Shown piece by piece: positions 36,056 to 43,027 of a stretch of 64,000 nt of DNA. The notes under the pieces are model-generated. The model made no database searches. It was not told the DNA's origin and worked only from the letters and a program-made list of their open reading frames with translations. The position numbers and the translations under genes were made by a program. Source of the stretch: an uncultured Bacteroides sp. (lineage in GTDB: Bacteria > Bacteroidota > Bacteroidia > Bacteroidales > Bacteroidaceae); the NCBI RefSeq assembly GCF_963677715.1, contig NZ_OY782495.1:124001-188000 (forward strand). Direction: 5' to 3'. Within the stretch, counting starts at the first letter, position 1. The number at the start of each line of letters is the position of its first letter.

Positions 36056-37300
36056 CTATTTACTATTAACCTTTGTTTTGTCTGACACTCCTTGTTTTGC
36101 CGTCGGATTTTTAGCATTAGCAAGCGTTTGAACGTTAACCTGTACAAAGGCTTCGTCCCCTCCATCTATGCGAGGAAGATTGTTTTCCCGGCGAACTTCG
36201 TTGGGCGTAGCTGCACCAACATTAAATAGCTCCTTCCAATACGTAGATTGTGAAGCCTTATCAGCTCTTAGAAATGCAGAGGTGTTAAACTCTATTTTTA
36301 GATTCTTCTTTTCGGATGGTTTAAATAGCTTTCTTTGCAACTCTAGCTCTATCTTAGCAATCATAGGAGCCACCGTATCGGTAAGGAATGCTAATTGTGT
36401 AGCCTCAACGGTTGAATAACTAGATTTAGATAAGTCAAAAGCCTTAACAGGAGAAACCGAGAAAAAACGGCAAATATCCACTACGTTAAATTGCCTTGAT
36501 TCTAGCAATTGAGAATCCTTAGGGCTGATGGTGATAGGAGCATATTTCATATTCCCTTCAAGAATTACAATTCCGTTAGGCGCTCCCGTTGATGGATCTG
36601 TTCGTGCGGCCCATTCACTATAATTCTGATCCTTTTGCTTTTTATCCATCCTTACACCTTCAACCGTAAGCACTCCGGCCATGTTGCCGCCGTTACGAAA
36701 GAACCCGGAAGCATGAGCTTCTGAATCTGTCGATATGCCAAGTGTTTGTCTGGCATGTGTTAGGGTTGATACTCCTATAATTCCATCATAACTAAAATTC
36801 AGGATATGAATCATGTCTCTAGGCTCTACCAATTCTTTAAATCCGGTAATCTGGTACCTCATTCTTGGAATTCCGTTATTATCATTAATCCAAACGATCG
36901 TAACTGACGTAGATGGAATGTAAATTAGCTGAATTACAGTTCCCCTTGAATCTCTCTCTATGTAGGCATATCCGTTACCTCTAAGTATCACAGATGCCAC
37001 AATTGTTTTAAAGAACGTAAATCTAGTCATGTACTCACTTGGTTCTTCATTCATCAGGTTATAGAGTGGGTGATCTTTAGCCGGCTTCTTAAATCCTTCC
37101 TGATCTAATATGTATGTCTCAAGTGGCAACTGAGCCACTGAATCACTGATAACATCTACACAACGATAGACAGTAGATAGCAGCATTGGTTGGGAAGTAC
37201 TCGCTAAAAGCATTCCCGTACCAGTACCCATCATGGGGATAGAGTTAATTTCTTTTCTAGAAGCTTTTCTAAAAGAAATGTCAAGGCCAAATATATTCAT
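36056..37300 (-). CDS. Phage portal protein (HK97 family), 414 aa
   Basis: The start NIFGLDISFRKASRKEINSI, then LSTVYRCVDVISDSVAQLPL, and the DMIHILNFSYDGIIGVS segment are of the HK97 portal family. The clip and wing regions lie in residues 200-330. It forms the dodecamer at the packaging vertex. The gene is 37 bases from the large terminase. Confidence 0.94.
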   Translation of the reverse strand: MNIFGLDISFRKASRKEINSIPMMGTGTGMLLASTSQPMLLSTVYRCVDVISDSVAQLPLETYILDQEGFKKPAKDHPLYNLMNEEPSEYMTRFTFFKTIVASVILRGNGYAYIERDSRGTVIQLIYIPSTSVTIVWINDNNGIPRMRYQITGFKELVEPRDMIHILNFSYDGIIGVSTLTHARQTLGISTDSEAHASGFFRNGGNMAGVLTVEGVRMDKKQKDQNYSEWAARTDPSTGAPNGIVILEGNMKYAPITISPKDSQLLESRQFNVVDICRFFSVSPVKAFDLSKSSYSTVEATQLAFLTDTVAPMIAKIELELQRKLFKPSEKKNLKIEFNTSAFLRADKASQSTYWKELFNVGAATPNEVRRENNLPRIDGGDEAFVQVNVQTLANAKNPTAKQGVSDKTKVNSK

Positions 37301-37337
37301 GCTAAATGTTTCTTATAAACAGTCAACTTGTCTGACA

Positions 37338-38948
37338 TTATATAAGAGCTGAATATCTAGGAGATTCTAAGTAAGCTGACAAGGCCATCAATTCGCTGAT
37401 AACACCATCTATTTTCTTCTCTTCATATTGCTTTGAAGGCTTTGTATTTCCATTTCTATCGCGGGCCATTACCACATTCCGATAACAGTGTCTATTGATT
37501 ACATTATTGTCTATTATAGCTTTCCCGGATAATAGCAATCTTTCCATTTCCTTAGTAGGCTTATTAAAATTGCCTATCGTTTGTGATATCGGCTCCATTG
37601 GAAGGCCCTTATCTGTAGCATTGATTACAAACTGAGTTGCATTCCAAGAGTCATACCCCACATTGCATAGATACAGCATGTTATTCTTTTCAATAAGGTC
37701 GTTTAGAATGTAGTCGTAATCCGTCACGTTTCCGGGCGTGATCGTTATACATCCCTGTCTACGCCATTCTCCATATAATTCTTTGAATCTTTTTTCCTTG
37801 AGTGCTATTTCAGGAAGGTAATAGTACGTTTTAAAGATCATTTTTTCAGCTGTAGGTATTAGATAAGATACAGAAGTTAAGTCGCTAGTAGAGCTTAAAT
37901 CTATACCGGCGAAGGCTTCCATATCCTTGTAATCTTCTAGATTTACGTCCAAACTTGCAGCTAAAATGTAGTGTTCTGGTACCCAAACCGTACCCGAATC
38001 GCACCATAAGTTAATGGTTTTAGTCTTAATTCCGACCTCTTCTGATGGCGAATTTACCGCTTTCTGCACTTGCTCCCTAATATAGTTAGACCTAACCGTA
38101 ACTCCCAAATTAGGGTTAGATTTAATCCATACAGCCTCATCTTTCCAATCATCTCCTTCGTCTAAACAATAGAGTGCAATGAACAAAGAATCATCTTTTT
38201 TCAATTTATTTAGTACCTCAGTGCACATCGTTCTGTACTGATAACATGGTCCTAGTTTATCAAATCCGGCTGTTGTGATAATGATACTCATTGGATTTTC
38301 ACGCATTCCCTGCGAAGATTGAAGTACATCTTTTAGTCGGCCATTTTTTGCCGCATGGTATTCATCCAGAAGATACATTGAAGCATTAAATCCGTCTAGC
38401 TTACTATCATCAGCGGCCATCACTTTCAGTATAGACATTGTACTCTCATAGGTTATTTTGTCCCGGAACGGAATTAGTTTTTTGTATTTAGGATCTATTC
38501 CTTTTGAAAAATTCGAGCACATACGGAATGATATTTTCGCTTGCTCTTTGGAGTTGGCCGCCAGATCTACTTCAGCGTCCATCTCATCATCATAAACCAA
38601 GTGATATAGACAAATTGCAGCAGCTAGAGCGGACTTCCCTTGCTTTCTCGCCATTTCAATATAAGCTGCTTTGACTAGACGCGTTCCGTCCTCTACCAAG
38701 AAAAACCCATATATAGAAGCGATTATAAATTCCTGCCACGGTTCGAGTATAAAATGTTTCCCGGCGTGGCGACCGGTATAATGCCTTAAAATTGAAATGA
38801 AATCAATCACTTTTTGCACACGTTCCGGCCTGAACTCATAGAGATCATTTTCCATGAGATAAAAAAATCGCTCGCAAGCTAATTGAATATACTTACCAGC
38901 GACTATCTTTCCATCTATGACTTGCCTAGCGTACTCTATGTATCTCAT
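37338..38948 (-). CDS. Terminase large subunit, 536 aa
   Basis: Walker A-like RKQGKS is at about residues 101-106, Walker B LLDEYH at about 193-198, and the nuclease begins near residue 342 with GIDLSSTSDLTS. This is the Terminase_1 (HK97-type) order. It packages DNA by ATP hydrolysis and cuts it. It follows the small subunit by 2 bases. Confidence 0.95.
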   Translation of the reverse strand: MRYIEYARQVIDGKIVAGKYIQLACERFFYLMENDLYEFRPERVQKVIDFISILRHYTGRHAGKHFILEPWQEFIIASIYGFFLVEDGTRLVKAAYIEMARKQGKSALAAAICLYHLVYDDEMDAEVDLAANSKEQAKISFRMCSNFSKGIDPKYKKLIPFRDKITYESTMSILKVMAADDSKLDGFNASMYLLDEYHAAKNGRLKDVLQSSQGMRENPMSIIITTAGFDKLGPCYQYRTMCTEVLNKLKKDDSLFIALYCLDEGDDWKDEAVWIKSNPNLGVTVRSNYIREQVQKAVNSPSEEVGIKTKTINLWCDSGTVWVPEHYILAASLDVNLEDYKDMEAFAGIDLSSTSDLTSVSYLIPTAEKMIFKTYYYLPEIALKEKRFKELYGEWRRQGCITITPGNVTDYDYILNDLIEKNNMLYLCNVGYDSWNATQFVINATDKGLPMEPISQTIGNFNKPTKEMERLLLSGKAIIDNNVINRHCYRNVVMARDRNGNTKPSKQYEEKKIDGVISELMALSAYLESPRYSALI

Positions 38949-38950
38949 TT

Positions 38951-39328
38951 CTATTTTTTAGATAGCAACTTATCGAGTGGGCTTTCCTCTTCTCCTCCTC
39001 CGGCTGATCTCATACTCGACTTTGATTTCATTGTGAAACCATATTCTTTCGCTAAGAAAATAAACTGATTCCAACATTCTCTTTGAATGTTAACATAAGG
39101 GTGTTTAACAATTTCTCCTTTATTGTTTTCCATGATCGGTTTATTGGTTGAAAGCCAATCTTCACATGATAGATAATCATCGTAACTTTTTGCCAATCTT
39201 CTTAGCTGTGGGAAATCCGTCGGATTGAGTTCATCATCATCCGTTAATTTTTTTACTACCGCACGAATATACTTGATAGCCTCATCGTGCAAAATCGTAT
39301 CTGGAATTTTAAACTTCACTTTTGGCAT
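38951..39328 (-). CDS. Terminase small subunit (P27 family-like), 125 aa
   Basis: The middle ENNKGEIVKHPYVNIQRECW and KEYGFTMKSKSSMR match the P27 small terminase pattern (HP...FGLTPxSR). The N-terminal helices would bind DNA at the packaging site. It stands just before the large subunit. Confidence 0.88.
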   Translation of the reverse strand: MPKVKFKIPDTILHDEAIKYIRAVVKKLTDDDELNPTDFPQLRRLAKSYDDYLSCEDWLSTNKPIMENNKGEIVKHPYVNIQRECWNQFIFLAKEYGFTMKSKSSMRSAGGGEEESPLDKLLSKK

Positions 39329-39562
39329 AGCATTTTATTATATAACTTTCAAATTGTCTCACCAAAATATTTTTTTTGGCTTTTTTCAAAAAGTTCCGTG
39401 CGTGTGAAGAAGGGTTGGGTGAGGTAGGAAAGGTTGAATGTACATAAATTTTACCCCATACCCCTCCCCCTCCACAATCTCTGTAGAGGTGGTGGTTTTT
39501 TAGATATAGATTTTTTCTATTGCATCTTTTTATATGTAAATATTTATTCTTCATTATGGCAT
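39329..39562. other. Non-coding region before terminase, possible packaging site
   Basis: This stretch holds no convincing gene. It contains a C/A-rich run (CCCCATACCCCTCCCCCTCC, 39454-39473), a short inverted repeat CCTCCACAATCTCTGTAGAGG, and a T-rich run near 39498. In HNH-flanked HK97-like phages the cos site lies beside small terminase, so this is a candidate. Confidence 0.4.
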
Positions 39563-39592
39563 AAAAAAAGAGCAACGGGCTAGGCTGCTCTT
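39563..39592 (-). terminator. Intrinsic terminator after HNH gene
   Basis: Read on the - strand, the stem AAGAGCA/TGCTCTT encloses an 11-base loop and is followed by a run of seven T. It lies 15 bases after the HNH stop and would separate the early operon from the packaging genes. Confidence 0.85.
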
Positions 39593-39607
39593 AAGATTAT
39601 GTACAGA

Positions 39608-39904
39608 TCACTTTGTTTTGTTGTGGATGTTCTGATGGCATGGCTTGCATAGCGACATTAGATTATTGTAATCATACGCAAGCCAATAACGCTTCATGGA
39701 ATCATCTACATTAAAGCTAACGATGTGGTGTATGTCCTCTGCGGGGGTTACTAATCCTTTCTTTTCGCATAGCTCGCATAGCGGGTTGTTTGCAAACTTT
39801 AAAGTTCTTAGCCTACGCCAACGCACTGAATCATAGATCTTCTTTCTATTGGCTTCAACATTACTCAGCTGAGGCTTCCTTTGCATCTTTTTTATAGTCG
39901 GCAT
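39608..39904 (-). CDS. HNH endonuclease, 98 aa
   Basis: The zinc knuckles CELC and CKPC flank IHHIVSFN and a final HQNIHNKT, the HNH metal-binding and catalytic layout. The gene lies next to the terminase genes, which is typical of HNH proteins that take part in cos cleavage and packaging. It overlaps the upstream DNA-binding gene by 44 bases. Confidence 0.9.
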   Translation of the reverse strand: MPTIKKMQRKPQLSNVEANRKKIYDSVRWRRLRTLKFANNPLCELCEKKGLVTPAEDIHHIVSFNVDDSMKRYWLAYDYNNLMSLCKPCHQNIHNKTK

Positions 39905-40508
39905 ATTCTACCTCCTTTCTGTCTCTCTTATTCATTTCGGCTCTATACATTAACATATTGTATCTCTTGCGGAAGTGAGCTATTAAAGATCCTTTGCTCT
40001 TTAACTTTTTGCTCTCTTCATCTTTAACGAATAGTAGAGTAGTGTCGTGAAATACATCCTCTTGCATCCGGCCGTCTTGGATGATGGTACGTCTCAATAT
40101 ATTGTAGTTACTCTCAATAAAATTTAAGAGACGTTTATCCGCATGTACCTCCTTACTCTCTCTCTCTTTATATTCATCTTCATACTTTCCGTCTTTCTCA
40201 ATAGAGTATGTGTAATTAGTTAATACTTCTCTTACCAATCTTGCTACGGATTTATTTAAGGAATGGGCTGTTTGCTTTAATGATTTTATCGTATCTTCAT
40301 CAATTCGCAACAATATTTCTTTGTTCTTTTTTAACTTATTAACATCATAATGTATATCATTTACATTGTTTGACTGCTTAGTTAAGAATTCTAAAAGCAT
40401 TGTGCGAACTACAACCGACTTGCATGCTCCTGTCTTTGTAACAATCTTTTCAATATGTGCGGCTGTCCACGTGTCTAGCCTGATATTAATCCTCTCGCCT
40501 TTATCCAT
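39861..40508 (-). CDS. DNA-binding protein with two ribbon-helix-helix-like segments
   Basis: Residues 1-35 (GERINIRLDTWTAAHIEKIV) and 64-100 (KEILLRIDEDTIKSLKQTAH) both look like RHH units. The C-terminal half has MQEDVFHDTTLLFVKDEESK and a helical RYNMLMYRAEM, similar in feel to sigma-like regions. It stands before the HNH and terminase genes and may be the late-gene activator, which is inference. Confidence 0.6.
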   Translation of the reverse strand: MDKGERINIRLDTWTAAHIEKIVTKTGACKSVVVRTMLLEFLTKQSNNVNDIHYDVNKLKKNKEILLRIDEDTIKSLKQTAHSLNKSVARLVREVLTNYTYSIEKDGKYEDEYKERESKEVHADKRLLNFIESNYNILRRTIIQDGRMQEDVFHDTTLLFVKDEESKKLKSKGSLIAHFRKRYNMLMYRAEMNKRDRKEVEYADYKKDAKEASAE

Positions 40509-40722
40509 TATCTTTCATTATTTTACATTTAATCTTCTCTATTGCTTTCGATAAGAAATCATCTGTTTCGCTTCCATCTACTATTAACTTTATTCCGGTT
40601 AGGCCTATTGTTTTAGGTTTCAATAGAATGAGCTTACAGGGCTGATTATAGTACACCCAATAGAATATAAATTCATTTAGATAGAAGTTATCTATTTGCA
40701 CGATGTATTTACCTCTTTCCAT
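40501..40722 (-). CDS. Hypothetical 73-aa protein
   Basis: Strand-rich N-terminal half with an aromatic segment (FIFYWVYYN), then IGLTGIKLIVDGSETDDFL and a Lys-rich C-terminus. It overlaps the RHH gene by 8 bases and the upstream gene by 14. Function unknown. Confidence 0.55.
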   Translation of the reverse strand: MERGKYIVQIDNFYLNEFIFYWVYYNQPCKLILLKPKTIGLTGIKLIVDGSETDDFLSKAIEKIKCKIMKDNG

Positions 40723-40963
40723 CCCTACATTCTATACCTAGTTTTAACCTACTTTTATCAGCGTATTCGGCATTGCAGTTCTTCTCATCTACATATATTA
40801 TCGTTGCACTATTTAACCTGAGAGGATGCTTTTCTACGTCTCTCACTCGCTGTTCTCGTATTGACTTCTCAATTCTGTCTTGATCTGCATTATGAGTTAT
40901 ATCTTCCTTGCGTGGTGTGCCTCTCTCAGTTATATCAGCCGAATTATTATTTATTCTTTTCAT
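40709..40963 (-). CDS. Small basic phage protein (TERGT/HPLRLNS family), paralogue
   Basis: The ATG at 40963 aligns with the + strand paralogue at 14557-14793: TERGTPRK, a helix with EQRVRD, then HPLRLNSATIIYV and KLGIE. The frame upstream to 40996 would overlap the preceding gene more. It overlaps the deoxyribosyltransferase-like gene by 17 bases. Two copies on opposite arms suggest exchange between modules. Confidence 0.65.
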   Translation of the reverse strand: MKRINNNSADITERGTPRKEDITHNADQDRIEKSIREQRVRDVEKHPLRLNSATIIYVDEKNCNAEYADKSRLKLGIECRDGKR

Positions 40964-41654
40964 TGGTTCTTGCTTTAAATCGTTTACATAATTCACATAT
41001 CAATATATCCGGATCCTCATTCATGTTAACCGGTACTTGCAGCGTCCAAGCTTTTCCTCCTGATTTAGCTAGTTTACTCACCCAATCTTCGCATCTCTTA
41101 ATGAGATTTTCATTATCTAAATTGCATGCATTGCTAAATACTTCATTGCTAAAATGTACACATGCTATATGATCTTTACATGCCGGCACTGGCCCAAGAC
41201 TACACTCGCAGAAGGAATCGCAATCTCCGCATTTATTGCTCAGTTCTATTGATAGATCTGATACGCTGCAAAATATCCCATCATAGATTTTGTACATTAG
41301 TTCAGGCTCTTCTTTATCAGGAGATAAGACATATACCTTTTTGCCTGCACCCTTCATCCATCCCGCCTCCGTATTGGCCGATCGCCCACATGGTAGTACC
41401 ATAACACATATATCTGCCCATTGCATGGCGCTAAAATCAGAGTTAAAGCCGGCAATAGCGACGGGATGGTTTAATGCTTTCCTGTATTGTTCTGTAGTCC
41501 AGTTCGGCCAATTTACATCTATTTCTGACCATTGAAAACCAGTTTGCCCTGGCGGATTCATGAAATCATATACTTCATGACCTGCATACCTTAACCGCTT
41601 TACTACTTCTTGTTGGAATATATTCCTCCAACTGCTTGCTACATATATTTTCAT
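40947..41654 (-). CDS. Deoxyribosyltransferase-like protein fused to a second domain
   Basis: From the ATG at 41654 (KIYVASSWRNIFQQEVVKRL) the first 150 residues match the + strand protein at 13159-13701 almost throughout, including ADICVMVLPCGRSANTEAG. A Cys-rich spacer (CGDCDSFCEC, then ACKDHIAC) leads to a C-terminal domain with SGGKAWTLQVPVNMNEDPD that corresponds to the free-standing protein at 3819-4187. So this copy joins two proteins that are separate in the left arm. Catalytic activity is unproven. Confidence 0.8.
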   Translation of the reverse strand: MKIYVASSWRNIFQQEVVKRLRYAGHEVYDFMNPPGQTGFQWSEIDVNWPNWTTEQYRKALNHPVAIAGFNSDFSAMQWADICVMVLPCGRSANTEAGWMKGAGKKVYVLSPDKEEPELMYKIYDGIFCSVSDLSIELSNKCGDCDSFCECSLGPVPACKDHIACVHFSNEVFSNACNLDNENLIKRCEDWVSKLAKSGGKAWTLQVPVNMNEDPDILICELCKRFKARTNEKNK

Positions 41655-41665
41655 GATAGAATAAT

Positions 41666-42286
41666 TTATAGTCCAACACCAATCAATACGCATGGAATAC
41701 TTTTCTTTTCAGCTTCAACAAACATATTCCAAAAATCAAGACTAGTATATCCATCTAATACATCACCATCTTCGTCTGTATCATATATTTTTATATCCTT
41801 AATTTTATTGCGATCAATCACATCTGCATCGTAACCTTCTTTATCATAAGATTCACCGCATTCATTTATGCATACTTGTATTGCTTCTTCTTCTGTATTA
41901 GCAATAATAAATAGGCACTCATCTACTAGATACAGATTCATTTCCTTGGCGACATCTTCTTCTACTTCTATCTCTCTTATTAGTTTACTTGTAGTTACAT
42001 TAAAAAGCATCTTTCTGCCATGCCAATACAGAGTACCTCTATCCGCACAAATATTGCCATTCTCTGGTTTTTCATACCCGCTGCAACACTTCTTTCTACA
42101 TTCACTTTTTTCTTTAGTTTCTCCGAAAGCTTCGCACCAGATATATTCTTTTTCTGTATCCGGATCTGCTTCGAAAAGAGTTATTTCGCTGAGGCCTTCT
42201 TCCTTAGCCTCATTTATAAAATCTTCTAAAGATTGCACACTGCATGAATCTTCATCTTTAAAATAAAGTTGTTCTACTTTTTTCAT
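41666..42286 (-). CDS. Hypothetical acidic protein with Cys cluster, 206 aa
   Basis: Residues 50-90 hold a Cys-rich segment (WCEAFG, CRKKCCSGY, NICADRGTLYWHGR) that looks like a metal site. The rest is acidic, with a helical middle and a C-terminal domain (VCINECGESYDKEGYDADVI). It precedes the deoxyribosyltransferase-like gene and follows the methyltransferase by 6 bases. Function unknown. Confidence 0.6.
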   Translation of the reverse strand: MKKVEQLYFKDEDSCSVQSLEDFINEAKEEGLSEITLFEADPDTEKEYIWCEAFGETKEKSECRKKCCSGYEKPENGNICADRGTLYWHGRKMLFNVTTSKLIREIEVEEDVAKEMNLYLVDECLFIIANTEEEAIQVCINECGESYDKEGYDADVIDRNKIKDIKIYDTDEDGDVLDGYTSLDFWNMFVEAEKKSIPCVLIGVGL

Positions 42287-42292
42287 ATTTGA

Positions 42293-43027
42293 TTATATTT
42301 GATAGTTAATACTATTATCTGTATTTTTAATACATTCGAATAAATACTTCGCTACTAACGGTTGCACAGCATTTCCTAATGATCTAATTCTGTCCAGTGA
42401 ATTGGGTATGTCATTAGCTTTTCTAATAGTTCTGGGTGAGGGTATATCCCGTCTTGTTCGCCATCCCGGATAAACTCGTGCAGATTCCCCCGATAAGTAG
42501 GGCTTCCGAAATATCGATTCTTTGATGCCCCTTTTGCAGATGATTTCACGATTGTAGGCAATACAATATAATCTTTCCCTACCCTGTTGAATGCCAAAGT
42601 CGGTACCCGATAAACATTGCCATTCTGCATTATACCCGATTTTGGAAAGATTGCATAAGATTTGCTCGAATCCTCGAATAAGGAGCATTGGGCTATTTTC
42701 AATAAGGACATATTTAGGTCTAATTTCCCGTATAATTCTAAACATTTCAATGTATAGCCCGCTTCTATCGCCTTTAATTCCAATACCTTTGCCTGCAATA
42801 CTGACATCTTGACAAGGAAATCCTCCACTGATGATGTCGACATATTCTGGACTTTGTAATTTTCTAATATCTTCATAATGCATTGCTTTTAAAAAGTGTT
42901 TTTTTAAAATTTTCCCTTGAAACCTTTCTATCTCACAATTCCATAATGTTTCTATTCCACACCATTGAGCCCCTAACTCAAATCCTCCTATGCCGCTGAA
43001 TAGAGAACCATGTGTTAAACTCTTCAT
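42293..43027 (-). CDS. DNA cytosine-5 methyltransferase, 244 aa
   Basis: Motif I (GSLFSGIGGFELG) is at residues 7-19, motif IV (GGFPCQDVS, catalytic Cys) at about 68-76, motif VI (ENSP) near residue 110, motif VIII (QGRERLYCIA) near residue 148, and motif X (RSLGNAVQP) near residue 216. The variable target recognition region is very short. It is likely an orphan phage methylase, since no nuclease partner is seen. The frame fully contains a second gene in another frame (42376-42876). Confidence 0.9.
   Translation of the reverse strand: MKSLTHGSLFSGIGGFELGAQWCGIETLWNCEIERFQGKILKKHFLKAMHYEDIRKLQSPEYVDIISGGFPCQDVSIAGKGIGIKGDRSGLYIEMFRIIREIRPKYVLIENSPMLLIRGFEQILCNLSKIGYNAEWQCLSGTDFGIQQGRERLYCIAYNREIICKRGIKESIFRKPYLSGESARVYPGWRTRRDIPSPRTIRKANDIPNSLDRIRSLGNAVQPLVAKYLFECIKNTDNSINYQI
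42376..42876 (-). CDS. Overprinted methylase-associated protein inside the MTase gene
   Basis: This 166-residue frame lies entirely inside the methyltransferase gene in another frame of the same strand. It reads SYAIFPKSGIMQNGNVYRVP near residue 73, then YFGSPTYRGNLHEFIRDG and ends YPHPELLEKLMTYPIHWTEL. These are the segments I recognise from proteins encoded next to phage cytosine methyltransferases (PRSGMMxNG..LMGFPxGWT). That the pattern survives suggests both frames are expressed. If so, selection acts on both. No ribosome site is visible and its function is unknown. Confidence 0.55.
   Translation of the reverse strand: MKILENYKVQNMSTSSVEDFLVKMSVLQAKVLELKAIEAGYTLKCLELYGKLDLNMSLLKIAQCSLFEDSSKSYAIFPKSGIMQNGNVYRVPTLAFNRVGKDYIVLPTIVKSSAKGASKNRYFGSPTYRGNLHEFIRDGEQDGIYPHPELLEKLMTYPIHWTELDH

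Noticed and set aside
39309-39575. 88-codon - strand frame across the gap before terminase
   Set aside because: It overlaps the start of small terminase, contains low-complexity stretches from the C-rich run, and crosses the terminator of the HNH transcript.
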